From: Cytophagales bacterium
GTDB taxonomy: Bacteria; Bacteroidota; Bacteroidia; Cytophagales; Spirosomataceae
Assembly (NCBI GenBank): GCA_013298125.1
Contig: JAAFJP010000015.1
Coordinates: 62,001 to 126,000, forward strand
Direction of reading: 5' to 3'
DNA length: 64,000 nucleotides
Both the position numbers and the translations under genes were made by a program. The notes under the pieces were generated by a model. That model saw only the letters and a program-made list of their open reading frames with translations. It did not search any database and had not been told where the DNA came from. How positions within the stretch are numbered: the first letter of the stretch is position 1; each line of letters opens with the position of its first letter. Of the stretch, positions 17,669 through 26,963 are shown piece after piece.

Positions 17669-18655
17669 ATGAGCAATACGCAACAACAGGTAGAACCTCT
17701 GTTAGTCGAAGACCCAAATCGCTTCGTACTTTTTCCTATCAAGCACAATGATATTTGGCAATTTTATAAAAAAGCCGAAGCCTCTTTCTGGACTGCCGAA
17801 GAGATTGACCTTTCGCAAGATACCAACGATTGGGAAAATCGTTTGAACGATGGTGAAAGACATTTCATCTCACACGTATTAGCCTTTTTTGCTGCCTCAG
17901 ACGGTATCGTGAACGAAAACTTAGCGGTTAATTTCCTTTCAGAAGTACAATACGCCGAGGCAAAATGCTTCTACGGTTTTCAGATTATGATGGAGAATAT
18001 TCACTCAGAAACGTATTCGTTGTTGATTGATACTTACATCAAAAATCCAACTGAAAAAGACAAAATGTTGCGTGCTGTTGATACAATTCCATGCGTTAAA
18101 AAGAAGGCAGATTGGGCTTTGCGTTGGATTGAGTCGGGTAATTTTGCTGAAAGATTAATTGCATTTGCAGCCGTTGAAGGTATTTTCTTTTCGGGTTCTT
18201 TCTGTTCTATTTTTTGGTTGAAAAAACGTGGTTTAATGCCAGGATTATCATTTTCAAACGAATTGATTTCGAGAGACGAAGGCTTACACTGTGATTTTGC
18301 CTGTATGTTATATACCGACCATATCAAAAATCAATTAGATCCAGAATCCATTTATACCATTATTTTGGATGCTGTTTCTATCGAAAAAGAATTTGTAACT
18401 GATGCTTTGCCAGTTTCGTTAATCGGAATGAATGCTGAGTTGATGTGTGAATATATTGAGTTTGTAGCTGACCGTTTGTTGGTGGCTTTGGGCTTAGATA
18501 AACAATTCAATACACAAAATCCTTTCGATTTTATGGAAATGATTTCGTTGCAAGGCAAAACAAATTTCTTTGAGAAACGTGTAGCTGAGTACCAAAAATC
18601 AGGTGTAATGTCAGAGAAAGAGACGATGGCGTTCTCGTTGGATGAAGATTTTTAA
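17669..18655 (+). CDS. nrdB: Class Ia ribonucleoside-diphosphate reductase, small subunit
   Basis: 328 residues, close to the eukaryote-like R2 group. Di-iron ligands can be placed at Asp78 ([10 protein letters not shown]), Glu109 and His112 ([10 protein letters not shown]), Glu170 (AAVEGIFF), Glu204 and His207 ([10 protein letters not shown]). The radical tyrosine Tyr116 is present. The C-terminal tail MAFSLDEDF matches the short acidic/aromatic peptide that docks onto the large subunit. It supplies the radical for dNTP synthesis. The large subunit nrdA is not adjacent, so it must be encoded elsewhere. A long AT-rich leader precedes the gene. Confidence 0.97.
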   Translation: MSNTQQQVEPLLVEDPNRFVLFPIKHNDIWQFYKKAEASFWTAEEIDLSQDTNDWENRLNDGERHFISHVLAFFAASDGIVNENLAVNFLSEVQYAEAKCFYGFQIMMENIHSETYSLLIDTYIKNPTEKDKMLRAVDTIPCVKKKADWALRWIESGNFAERLIAFAAVEGIFFSGSFCSIFWLKKRGLMPGLSFSNELISRDEGLHCDFACMLYTDHIKNQLDPESIYTIILDAVSIEKEFVTDALPVSLIGMNAELMCEYIEFVADRLLVALGLDKQFNTQNPFDFMEMISLQGKTNFFEKRVAEYQKSGVMSEKETMAFSLDEDF

Positions 18656-18669
18656 TCTATTGAATTGAC

Positions 18670-18725
18670 GTAGGGGCGTATCGCATACGCCTCGGACAAA
18701 ACGGGCGTATGCAATACGCCCCTAC
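18670..18725. repeat. GTAGGGGCG-family palindrome, copy 3
   Basis: Arms 18670-18691 and 18703-18725 are near-perfect inverted repeats (GTAGGGGCGTATCGCATACG... against ...ATACGCCCCTAC) with one central mismatch. It sits between nrdB and the NTF2-like gene and adjoins the terminator. Confidence 0.8.
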
Positions 18726-18738
18726 AATTCGTAAATGT

Positions 18739-18775
18739 AAAAAAGCCTTAAATCATTACGATTTGAGGCTTTTTT
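18739..18775. terminator. Bidirectional terminator overlapping the NTF2-like gene end
   Basis: Arms 18739-18754 and 18760-18775 (AAAAAAGCCTTAAATC against GATTTGAGGCTTTTTT) form a nearly perfect 16-bp stem with a T run. The right arm encodes the last residues of the minus-strand gene. Confidence 0.85.
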
Positions 18776-19154
18776 GCGTTTCAAGCATCATTTTCATTTT
18801 TTCATGAATCAAATTAATCGCTTTTAATGGACGTACCATCACTTTGAAATCTACGATTTTTCCTTCTTCATTCCACGAAATCATATCCACACCATTTACA
18901 AAAATTCCATCAATTTCAGTGGTGAACTCCAAAATAGCGTTTGAGTCATTAGTTAATTCTCGCACATAGGTAAACTTAGGCGTTACGAAGGTGTGAAATG
19001 CCGCCATCAGATAGAGCGTAACGATTTTCTTACCTTCGATTAGATTATGTACAATGGGCGAATGTAGCACAACTTCATCTGCTAAGATAGTGTCGAGGTG
19101 ATTAGTATTTCGTTCTTTGATGGCTTGATGCCAAATTTCGAGGGGATTATTCAT
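18756..19154 (-). CDS. NTF2/SnoaL-like small protein
   Basis: 132 residues. The fold pattern is that of NTF2-like proteins: N-terminal helix PLEIWHQAIKERNTNHLDTIL, a short VVLHSPIVHNLIEGKKIVTLYLMAAF, then a curved sheet (FTYVRELTNDSNAILEFTTEIDGIFVNGVDMISWNEEGKIVDFKVMVRP). Such proteins are small enzymes or ligand binders. No signal peptide; specific function unknown. It precedes nothing obvious: gpsA lies 26 bp upstream on the same strand, so they may be co-transcribed. Confidence 0.8.
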   Translation of the reverse strand: MNNPLEIWHQAIKERNTNHLDTILADEVVLHSPIVHNLIEGKKIVTLYLMAAFHTFVTPKFTYVRELTNDSNAILEFTTEIDGIFVNGVDMISWNEEGKIVDFKVMVRPLKAINLIHEKMKMMLETQKSLKS

Positions 19155-19180
19155 GTTTAGTTTTTGTTTTTGAATATTGT

Positions 19181-20206
19181 TTATTTCAAAAAACTCTTCA
19201 AAATCCCAATCTCAGCCATTGGGTTTCCTTTTTCGTAAAGAATCCTGTAAACAGCATCAATAATGGGCATTTCTACGTCGTGCTGTTCGTTGATTTTGTG
19301 AATACTTTTTACGGCATAAAATCCTTCTGCAATCATATTCATTTCTATTTGTGCCGACTTCACAGAGTAACCTCTCCCAATCATATTCCCGAAGGTACGA
19401 TTCCTTGAAAATTGTGAATAAGCTGTTACCAACAAATCTCCCAAATAACCCGAACTATGTAAATCTCGATTGGCTTGTGGGTAAACAATATCTAAAAACC
19501 TCTTGATTTCCTGCATGGCGTTGGAAACCATCACCGCCTGAAAATTATCTCCAAAACCCAAGCCGTGCGTTATTCCGCACGCCATTGCTACGATATTTTT
19601 GATAACGGCACAATACTCAACACCGTACAGATCTGCCACGGGATTGGCTTGAATATATCGACAAGTCATCAAATTTGAAAACTCTTGGGCTAAGGCAAGA
19701 TTGGGTGAACCAATGGTAAGATAGGACTGTTTTTCCTGAGCCACTTCTTCGGCATGGCAGGGTCCCGCAATCACGCACATTTGGGTTATGGGTACGCCAA
19801 AGACCTTTTCCATCCAATCCGTTACCAACATATTTTCATCGGGAATCATACCTTTGATGGCTGAAACGACCTTTTTCCCTGCAAAATGATTGCGAGTCAA
19901 GTTCTTCAACGCATCAGGCACAAAAGCCGCTGGCACTGCAAGTACCACATAATCAACCCCTTGGAGGGCATCGTACATTTTATAATACGCCTTCACCTTC
20001 CTCGGATTTAGTGGGGCATCGGTCAGATAAGATGGATTGTGATTGTATTTCTTGATAAAATCTACGTCCGATTTACGGCGTAACCACCACTTGACACGGA
20101 CGTTGTTTTCAGTCAAAATCTTAATAATTGCCGTAGCCCAACTACCACCACCCAATACTGCGATTTGGGTTGGGAGATTCTTTTTAAATGCTGGAATTTC
20201 TGTCAT
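19181..20206 (-). CDS. gpsA: NAD(P)-dependent glycerol-3-phosphate dehydrogenase
   Basis: 341 residues. N-terminal Rossmann motif IAVLGGGSWATAIIKIL (about 17-33), then VVLAVPAAFVPDAL, AIKGMIPDENMLV, VIAGPCHAEEVA (the conserved G-P-x-x-A/H-A-x-E segment) and the catalytic-lysine region AVIKNIVAMACGITHGLGFGDN. It reduces dihydroxyacetone phosphate to sn-glycerol-3-phosphate for membrane lipid synthesis. All hallmark motifs are present, and the length is normal. Confidence 0.96.
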   Translation of the reverse strand: MTEIPAFKKNLPTQIAVLGGGSWATAIIKILTENNVRVKWWLRRKSDVDFIKKYNHNPSYLTDAPLNPRKVKAYYKMYDALQGVDYVVLAVPAAFVPDALKNLTRNHFAGKKVVSAIKGMIPDENMLVTDWMEKVFGVPITQMCVIAGPCHAEEVAQEKQSYLTIGSPNLALAQEFSNLMTCRYIQANPVADLYGVEYCAVIKNIVAMACGITHGLGFGDNFQAVMVSNAMQEIKRFLDIVYPQANRDLHSSGYLGDLLVTAYSQFSRNRTFGNMIGRGYSVKSAQIEMNMIAEGFYAVKSIHKINEQHDVEMPIIDAVYRILYEKGNPMAEIGILKSFLK

Positions 20207-20303
20207 TCTGTAAAGTTACGGATTTAACAAAATATCATTCCAAAACAATTCGTTAAATTTACAGTGTGAGCAAGGAGTAAAGTTTGTAGTGGTATATTTT
20301 TTA

Positions 20304-20335
20304 TACTGCCTACTGCCAACTACTCACTGCCTACT
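20304..20335. repeat. AGTAGGCAG-family element, single-arm copy
   Basis: The words TACTGCCTACTGCCAACTAC and ACTGCCTACT occur in tandem just before the start of the large secreted protein. The same words form full inverted repeats at 39104-39200 and 61370-61480. Confidence 0.5.
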
Positions 20336-20355
20336 ATCAATAATCTGTAAAATCT

Positions 20356-23300
20356 ATGAACACCAAATCGTTAGTGTTGAGCGTGATGCTCGTGTTGGGA
20401 TATTTTTTTTCAAATGCACAAGGACTGAAATTGTCTGATAAACCCGAAGAGTTTTTGGCGGATGCTAAGAATTTTTTGGTGCTGTCAAACAATCCACAAG
20501 CGGATGCTATTTCCTTGAATTTTGATAAACTCTGGAACTCTGGTAAGCTGACCGACCCACAGAAAGCGAAGCTGGCGAGTGTCTCTAATCTGATGTTCAA
20601 AAAGGGCTACAAACCACCGCAGTTTGTGGGACTTTTTGATGCCATTATTTTGGGGGTAAATAACTCTCTGATACCTCAAACTTTATTGGATAATTATTTA
20701 GAAACCCTTAAAAAATCCGTAGAAACGGGTGATACAAAAACGACTTTACGTTACATTGATATTAGCCGTTTGTACTTCAATAATCGGAGTGTTTATTTCA
20801 CGAATTTCAACCGTTTGTACGCTCAAAATGGTTCAGTTGGGTTTAGATTCAATGAACAAAAAATAGAAATCAATAAACCTGAAAAGCCCTTTACGCCAAA
20901 TCAGCCTACAAATACATCGCCTGAGCCAGTAAAAAAAACTGATGCTTGGGATGATTGGGATGCTCCCCTTCCCACAGGCGGAAATGCCCCCGCACAAGCT
21001 CCTGTGGAAGAACCCGCCATGCAGTTTTTGAACCCTGGACCAGTCATAGAGTTTACTAAAATCGACTTATCAATTGCTACTGCCAACGACTCCGTTACGC
21101 TGAAAAGTACCTCAGCAATTTTGAGTATAAAAGATGGTATTTTGTTGGGTACAGGAGGCGTTTTTTCTTGGGAAAATGTGGGGATTCCAGGCGTTTTTGC
21201 GACCTTGAATAATTACAACATGGAAATCCGAAATCCGAAAATCACCTCTGAATTTGCGACTATTACCAATAATCAAAAACTGAATGCTCCGATTAAAGGA
21301 ATCTTTGAATTTGTGAGTAAAAAACGAGCCAAAAATGCCCCATCGCTTTACCCAAGATTTATGTCTTTGCAGAATGATGTCGTCTTGAAAAATAGTGGTG
21401 ACATTGACTATAAAGGCGGTTTTACGATGGTTGGCAATAAGATTTCGAGTGCCTCTTTACAGTCAAAATACGCTACGATTATTGTTAAAAAGGATGGAAA
21501 AATAGCTTTTAGGGTTACCAGCAAACGCTTTGAAGTGGGTGATTCGTTGATTACTTCTCCGTCGGCTATTTTTACGGGTTATTTTGCGGGTACAGATTCC
21601 CTATATCACCCTTCGGTAAAGTTGAGTTATAACCGTAAAGATTTCATTCTTCGTTTGAATAAAGTAGATGCGGGTGGATTCAGAGAGTCCTCATATTCAG
21701 ACAGTTATCACAAATTAGACATCACTGCCGATGCGATGAGTTGGAACATGAACGACCAACGCATGGACTTCTCAATCCTCACGGCAAAGAACGTTGTGCC
21801 AGCCCTTTTTGAGTCTTTTGACTATTACAATCCAGAACGTTTCGCTCAACTTTCAGCAAATTATAATTTCAATCCGCTTTTAGTGGTGTCTAATTATATC
21901 CGAAAAAATAATTTGCCATCAACTACGCTTTCTAACCTTGCCGCTGCCTTCCAAAAAGATGTAAACGTCCTTAGACCCGTATTTTTGGAGATGATGCAAA
22001 AAGGGTATTTTGAGTACGACCCTGACGTAGAAAACTTAAAATTATCTCGAAAAGGAATGCACAATTTAGCGGCTTATGGGGCGAGAAAAGACTATGATAA
22101 CTTCTTGATTCCTTCGTTTTATTCTTCCAATAAAAAGGATTCTACAACTAATGCTACTTTAAATTTGAAAGATAACCAATTGATTGTCAGAGGAGTAAAA
22201 CAGTTTTACCTTTCAGATTCCCTTAACGTTTTCATGGCTCCTTATGACAACATTATAAAAGTAAACAAGGATAGAAACTTTGGAATCAGTGGCGAATTGA
22301 AGACAGGTAATTTTAGATTTAGAGGGAAAGATTTATCCTTTAATTACGGTGAATTTAGTGTAAAATTGAATAAAATCGACTCCATCACTTTCGTTCCACA
22401 AAAAGAATTAGCCAAAAAAGGACGAACTGAAATCGGAGGAGATTTGAAGTATGAAGCGGGCGTAATTTACATCAACAAACCCGACAATAAATCGGGTCGT
22501 CAGCGATTGGTCGAGTACCCACGCTTGGTTGTCCCCACAGGTGTAACCGCCTATTTCGACCACTCGTATCGTGCCAATGGCGTTTACAACAAAAAGGTGT
22601 TTTTCAAAGTCCCAAGTATTGATTTTGATAGTTTGAATATTAAAGATATTGACTTTGTGGGAACGTTTAATTCTGACGGCATTTTCCCTTCATTCAAAGA
22701 AACACTTATCTCAATGCCAGATAACTCGCTGGGTTTCAGGCACAAAGTTCCCGAGGGAAAGTACAATGTCTATAATTCAAAAACCTTCGTGAAGTTTGAC
22801 AAACCGCTTTTGATGGATAAGGAGGGGCTTCATGCAGAATGTGAAATCAACCATTTGACTTCACAAATTCAAGCAAAAAATGCCTTGTTTACGCTTGATT
22901 CTGTCACAGCAAACGGCACAACGGGTATTGTCAATGAAGGCACGATTGACCAAGCCTATTATACGAAAGTTGATATAAAAAATTATACCTTGAAATGGCA
23001 ACCGAAAGCCGACAGTATGTTGATTGAAACCAAAGGAAATTCGTTTGATTTTTATGCTTCCAGCTCAAAATTAGAAGGAAAATTATTGGTTCGTCAGACG
23101 GGTTTATTTGGTTTTGGAAAAGTAAAACGTCAAGATTCAGAGACGGAATCGGATAACATAAAATTCGGAAAAGAGGCTTTCACGGCTGATTTAGCCAATC
23201 TTTCGGTGGGAAATAACTTGAAAACTTCCAAGCCCGCTTTGTTAGGAAAGAAAATGAATGTCAGTTTTAATCTGGCAACGGGTTTGGTCAATATCAAAAC

Positions 23301-25074
23301 ACCTGCAAACCTGAAAATTGAAGATTCGACCAGTTTGTATTTCCCTTATACCGCCTACAAAACCTCTATCAACAGTGCCGAGTGGGACATTAACAAAAAG
23401 ACAATCACTATGAAAGGCGATGTTCGGAATACGACTTTCACGTCCATCGAACCATCCCAAGAAGGACTTTCATTCAATGGCTCAGAAGCCCTGTATGAGA
23501 TTGAAAAACAGTCACTTAACATCAACGGTGTACCTTTTATCAAGTCGGCAGATGCCAAAATTATTCCTGACAAAGGGGCAGTTTCTATCCGTAGAGATGC
23601 AGAAATGCGAGGTTTTTATAATGCCAAATTGCAAATTGATACAGTCAATGGTTATCACAATTTAGTGAACGGAAATATCAGAATTATCTCACGAATAAAA
23701 TTTGAAGGTGATGCTACTTACCGTTTTCCAAATTTGGCGGGCGATACCATGAATATCAAAATGGGCAATTTTGATTTCAAAGAGTCCATCGTGGATGCTC
23801 GTAAAAAAACCAAAGGCTACGTAACTACGGCAAAGGCAACAGTTGAACAAACGGATAAATTTCACTTATCGCCCAAGGTACTTTATCGTGGCGATATTAC
23901 GATGGTAGCAACCGATAAAAACCTGATGCTCAACGGTTTCGTGCGTCCAGAATACAAAAATCGGGCGGATGTGGTCAATTGGGTAGCGTACAAAGGTAAT
24001 AGTACAGACGATGTGAATATTCAGATTCAACCCAATATGAAAGGGGATTTGAACCTTCCTATATACGCAGGTCTTCACGCCAGAAGTGCTTCTACGGGCT
24101 TATACACGACCTTTTTGACGAGTAAAGAAGACCCGAAAGATGAAGATATTTTTACGGTAAATGGTCAATTACGAGATATTCCAAAAACTTCCCGTTTTGA
24201 GATTGGTCCAGATGATAAAAATAAATCTTACGAAGCCAGTCGCTATACGTATGATGACGACAAGCGAACCTTGAAATTGGAAGGGAATTTTAATTTTTAT
24301 AATCCTTCAAATTATATTCAAACGGCTGGTTTTGCAGAAATGCGAGTGGATAGTGGCAAGTATAAATTTGACCAAATGATGGTCTTGAATTTTCCAATGC
24401 CTGCGGAGGTTTTGAAAGCTATGGCGGATAAAGTCGTGAAAACTAATCTTGATAGCCGAGACAATGCCAGTGCCGACGAACCAGAGGATAAGGAGAAATT
24501 AATGTCAAAATTAGCCAATATTTTAGGCGGAAAAATCATTGAACCTTTCGAGCGAAGACTGAAAAATGAACACGTGCCATTGCACACGATAAATGCCAAA
24601 TTGAATACAACAATGGTAATTTCTAAGGCAAATTTGCGATATTCAGAACAAGCCTCCGCCTTTTATTCAGTCGGAAAATTGAGCATTGCCAGCATCGGAG
24701 GAACGGACATTAATTCGGAAGTAGAAGGCATGGTCGAAATCAAAAAAACTGCCGAAGGAGACGAATTTTATCTGTATTTAGAACCCTCAACGGACGTTTG
24801 GTATTTCATGGGATATTTGAAAAACGAAATGGGCGTAATCTCCTCAGACGGTGAATTTAACAACGCCGTAGCTGCCAAATCGAAGGGTGTCAAGAAAGGA
24901 AGTGGTAAAAATGCTTATGCTTTCTTGGGCGTGGGTGCAGAAGAAAAATTTGCCTTCACTGAACGTTTCACAGACTCATACAGAACCAAAACCGAGAAGG
25001 GCAAAAAGGTTGTGAAAAAGGACGAAGTGAAAAAAGAAGAGAAAAAGAAGGAGGAAACCAAGGAAGGGTTTTAA
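20356..25074 (+). CDS. Very large secreted protein of unknown function
   Basis: 1572 residues. Signal peptide about 1-21 (MNTKSLVLSVMLVLGYFFSNAQ). A short helical N-terminal domain (about 25-180) is followed by a Pro/Asp-rich linker (about 175-220) and then more than 1200 residues of mostly beta-strand character with recurring short strands (e.g. SLQSKYATIIVKKDGKIAFRV, LNIKDIDFVGTFNSDGIF, GLVNIKTPANLKIEDST). The tail (about 1545-1572) is Lys/Glu-rich. There is no type IX C-terminal signal, transmembrane barrel terminus or lipobox. Related proteins are likely restricted to Cytophagales-type genomes; I do not recognise a named domain. It is followed by purM with a 27-bp gap, suggesting co-transcription. 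Confidence 0.85.
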   Translation: MNTKSLVLSVMLVLGYFFSNAQGLKLSDKPEEFLADAKNFLVLSNNPQADAISLNFDKLWNSGKLTDPQKAKLASVSNLMFKKGYKPPQFVGLFDAIILGVNNSLIPQTLLDNYLETLKKSVETGDTKTTLRYIDISRLYFNNRSVYFTNFNRLYAQNGSVGFRFNEQKIEINKPEKPFTPNQPTNTSPEPVKKTDAWDDWDAPLPTGGNAPAQAPVEEPAMQFLNPGPVIEFTKIDLSIATANDSVTLKSTSAILSIKDGILLGTGGVFSWENVGIPGVFATLNNYNMEIRNPKITSEFATITNNQKLNAPIKGIFEFVSKKRAKNAPSLYPRFMSLQNDVVLKNSGDIDYKGGFTMVGNKISSASLQSKYATIIVKKDGKIAFRVTSKRFEVGDSLITSPSAIFTGYFAGTDSLYHPSVKLSYNRKDFILRLNKVDAGGFRESSYSDSYHKLDITADAMSWNMNDQRMDFSILTAKNVVPALFESFDYYNPERFAQLSANYNFNPLLVVSNYIRKNNLPSTTLSNLAAAFQKDVNVLRPVFLEMMQKGYFEYDPDVENLKLSRKGMHNLAAYGARKDYDNFLIPSFYSSNKKDSTTNATLNLKDNQLIVRGVKQFYLSDSLNVFMAPYDNIIKVNKDRNFGISGELKTGNFRFRGKDLSFNYGEFSVKLNKIDSITFVPQKELAKKGRTEIGGDLKYEAGVIYINKPDNKSGRQRLVEYPRLVVPTGVTAYFDHSYRANGVYNKKVFFKVPSIDFDSLNIKDIDFVGTFNSDGIFPSFKETLISMPDNSLGFRHKVPEGKYNVYNSKTFVKFDKPLLMDKEGLHAECEINHLTSQIQAKNALFTLDSVTANGTTGIVNEGTIDQAYYTKVDIKNYTLKWQPKADSMLIETKGNSFDFYASSSKLEGKLLVRQTGLFGFGKVKRQDSETESDNIKFGKEAFTADLANLSVGNNLKTSKPALLGKKMNVSFNLATGLVNIKTPANLKIEDSTSLYFPYTAYKTSINSAEWDINKKTITMKGDVRNTTFTSIEPSQEGLSFNGSEALYEIEKQSLNINGVPFIKSADAKIIPDKGAVSIRRDAEMRGFYNAKLQIDTVNGYHNLVNGNIRIISRIKFEGDATYRFPNLAGDTMNIKMGNFDFKESIVDARKKTKGYVTTAKATVEQTDKFHLSPKVLYRGDITMVATDKNLMLNGFVRPEYKNRADVVNWVAYKGNSTDDVNIQIQPNMKGDLNLPIYAGLHARSASTGLYTTFLTSKEDPKDEDIFTVNGQLRDIPKTSRFEIGPDDKNKSYEASRYTYDDDKRTLKLEGNFNFYNPSNYIQTAGFAEMRVDSGKYKFDQMMVLNFPMPAEVLKAMADKVVKTNLDSRDNASADEPEDKEKLMSKLANILGGKIIEPFERRLKNEHVPLHTINAKLNTTMVISKANLRYSEQASAFYSVGKLSIASIGGTDINSEVEGMVEIKKTAEGDEFYLYLEPSTDVWYFMGYLKNEMGVISSDGEFNNAVAAKSKGVKKGSGKNAYAFLGVGAEEKFAFTERFTDSYRTKTEKGKKVVKKDEVKKEEKKKEETKEGF

Positions 25075-25101
25075 ATTTGCCCCTTAATTTAGAGAGAACA
25101 A

Positions 25102-26268
25102 ATGATCATAGACCGCTATATGCAGCGAGGCGTTTCTGCCTCCAAAGAAGATGTCCACAAAGCCATCGAAAAAATAGATAAAGGGCTTTTTCCAAAGGCT
25201 TTCTGTAAAATTTCGCCCGATATGTTGGGTGGAGATGAGGCATATTGCAACATCATGCACGCCGACGGGGCTGGCACAAAATCATCCTTAGCCTATCTTT
25301 ATTGGAAAGAAACGGGCGATATTTCCGTGTGGAGAGGCATTGCCCAAGATGCCGTGGTGATGAATACCGACGACATGATTTGCGTTGGTGCAACCGATAA
25401 TATGCTCTTATCCAGCACGATAGGTCGTAATAAAAATCTAATCCCAGGCGAAGTTATTGCCGAACTCATCAACGGAACGGAGGAAGTTTTGGAAATGCTC
25501 CGTGACAATGGTATCGGGATTTGGAGTACAGGTGGCGAAACTGCCGATGTGGGCGATTTAGTCCGCACTATCATCGTGGATTCTACCGTAGTTGCCCGTA
25601 TGAAACGTACCGATGTGATTTCAAATCATACCATTCAAGACGGTGATGTAATCGTAGGTTTAGCCTCAGACGGACAAGCTAATTATGAGAAAGTTTACAA
25701 CGGTGGTATGGGTTCAAACGGACTCACTTCTGCCCGTCACGATGTTTTAGGGCATTATTTAGCCACAAAATACTCAGAAAGTTTTGACCCAGCCGTTCCA
25801 CAAGAATTGATTTATAGTGGTTCAAAAAAATTGACGGATTCTGTGGAAGGTAGTCCTTTGAATGTGGGGCAATTAATCCTCTCACCTACTCGCACGTATG
25901 CCCCCGTAGTGAAGGCTATATTGAACGAACTACGTCCTGTGATTCACGGCATGGTACATTGTTCGGGTGGGGCTCAAACGAAAGTTTTGCATTTTGTCGA
26001 TAATGTTCATATCATCAAAGACAACCTGTTTGCACTGCCCCCACTTTTCAAAATGATTCAAGCCGAATCAGGCACGGATTACAAAGAAATGTACAAGGTT
26101 TTCAACATGGGACATCGTTTGGAAATATACCTAAATCCACAATATGCTCAGGCGGTAATTGATATTTCAAAATCATTTGGAATCAATGCACAGATAATTG
26201 GACGAGTGAAAAGTGCTGAGGGTAAAGAAGTTACCATAAAATCTGAGTTTGGGGAGTTTGTTTATTAG
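25102..26268 (+). CDS. purM: Phosphoribosylformylglycinamidine cyclo-ligase (AIR synthase)
   Basis: 388 residues. PurM makes aminoimidazole ribonucleotide from FGAM with ATP. Seen: ADGAGTKSSLAYLY (about 55-68), MNTDDMICVGATDNMLLS (about 92-109), the ATP-site region GGETADVGDLVRTIIVDSTVVAR, then GDVIVGLASDGQANYEKVY, GSNGLTSARHDVLGHY and RPVIHGMVHCSGGAQTKVLHF. It is of the longer Bacteroidota-type PurM rather than the approximately 345-residue enterobacterial form. No other purine gene is adjacent. Confidence 0.93.
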   Translation: MIIDRYMQRGVSASKEDVHKAIEKIDKGLFPKAFCKISPDMLGGDEAYCNIMHADGAGTKSSLAYLYWKETGDISVWRGIAQDAVVMNTDDMICVGATDNMLLSSTIGRNKNLIPGEVIAELINGTEEVLEMLRDNGIGIWSTGGETADVGDLVRTIIVDSTVVARMKRTDVISNHTIQDGDVIVGLASDGQANYEKVYNGGMGSNGLTSARHDVLGHYLATKYSESFDPAVPQELIYSGSKKLTDSVEGSPLNVGQLILSPTRTYAPVVKAILNELRPVIHGMVHCSGGAQTKVLHFVDNVHIIKDNLFALPPLFKMIQAESGTDYKEMYKVFNMGHRLEIYLNPQYAQAVIDISKSFGINAQIIGRVKSAEGKEVTIKSEFGEFVY

Positions 26269-26311
26269 GAGAGTTTTATTAATTTACCTTAGATTTCTAA
26301 ATAACAGTAAT

Positions 26312-26770
26312 ATGACAACGATTCTAAAAGATATTATACAACCTCTATTTGTCGTTTTTGGAGGAATATTTGCCTTGTACCAGTATCAAAAACAGCAAAA
26401 ATTCAAACGTTTACAGAATTTATCAGCACTTTGGAAAACCTTTCTCAATGATGAAAAAATGTTAGATTTATTTAATCTCCTTAATCTTGCAGAAAATAAA
26501 GACCCACAAGTAATTGAAAATATCCGAAATTATGACCAAAAATTGAAGTATAAATATTTGGCGATGATTGAAGAAGTAACTCTTTACGTTGATACTTTCG
26601 AGATTGACAAACCCCAAGCAAAATACCTTTTTCAATGGCATTTTTATTTCGCTTATCAATCGCCCGATACGGTTGAAAACTTTTGGAGTAATTTGGGCGG
26701 AGTAGAAGAGATGAATGCTTCGTATTGGGCAAAATCTCGAAATCTGTCAAAAGTGTTTTTACCAAGTTAA
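26312..26770 (+). CDS. Small membrane-anchored protein of unknown function
   Basis: 152 residues from the ATG at 26312; an ORF start at 26249 would overlap purM and add an unlikely N-terminus. One N-terminal membrane helix (about 8-26, IQPLFVVFGGIFALYQY) is followed by a basic segment (QKQQKFKRLQ) and a soluble, mostly helical and acidic domain including LNLAENKDPQVIENIRNYDQKLKYKYLAMIEEVTLYVDTFEI. The topology is similar in outline to the Csx28-like gene at 38124, but no sequence kinship is evident. A terminator follows directly. Confidence 0.7.
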   Translation: MTTILKDIIQPLFVVFGGIFALYQYQKQQKFKRLQNLSALWKTFLNDEKMLDLFNLLNLAENKDPQVIENIRNYDQKLKYKYLAMIEEVTLYVDTFEIDKPQAKYLFQWHFYFAYQSPDTVENFWSNLGGVEEMNASYWAKSRNLSKVFLPS

Positions 26771-26777
26771 TATCAAT

Positions 26778-26813
26778 AAAAAAGCCGTCTCAATCATCTG
26801 AAACGGCTTTTTT
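26778..26813. terminator. Hairpin terminator
   Basis: Arms AAAAAAGCCGT (26778-26788) and ACGGCTTTTTT (26803-26813), extended by a few more pairs inward, with a T run. It ends the small membrane-protein transcript. Confidence 0.8.
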
Positions 26814-26963
26814 ATTGAATCCAGTCAAACGAAACCTTATCTTAATCTGGGTTTATTTTATCATATTGATTTACTAAAACTCTTCTATTTTTCTGAAAAT
26901 TTCGCCAACCATTTTGTTGAAAAATTGCTATTTACCAAGGGATGCTATAATGGTATTTCCCCT

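Noticed and set aside
17479-17748. 89-residue ORF on the minus strand overlapping nrdB
   Set aside because: No domain, low-complexity content, and it overlaps the start of a well-supported gene.
26312-26770. Second Csx28-like candidate
   Set aside because: The topology (one N-terminal helix and a helical domain) is similar, but there is no sequence likeness to the 38124 gene and it lies 6 kb from the CRISPR locus next to purM.
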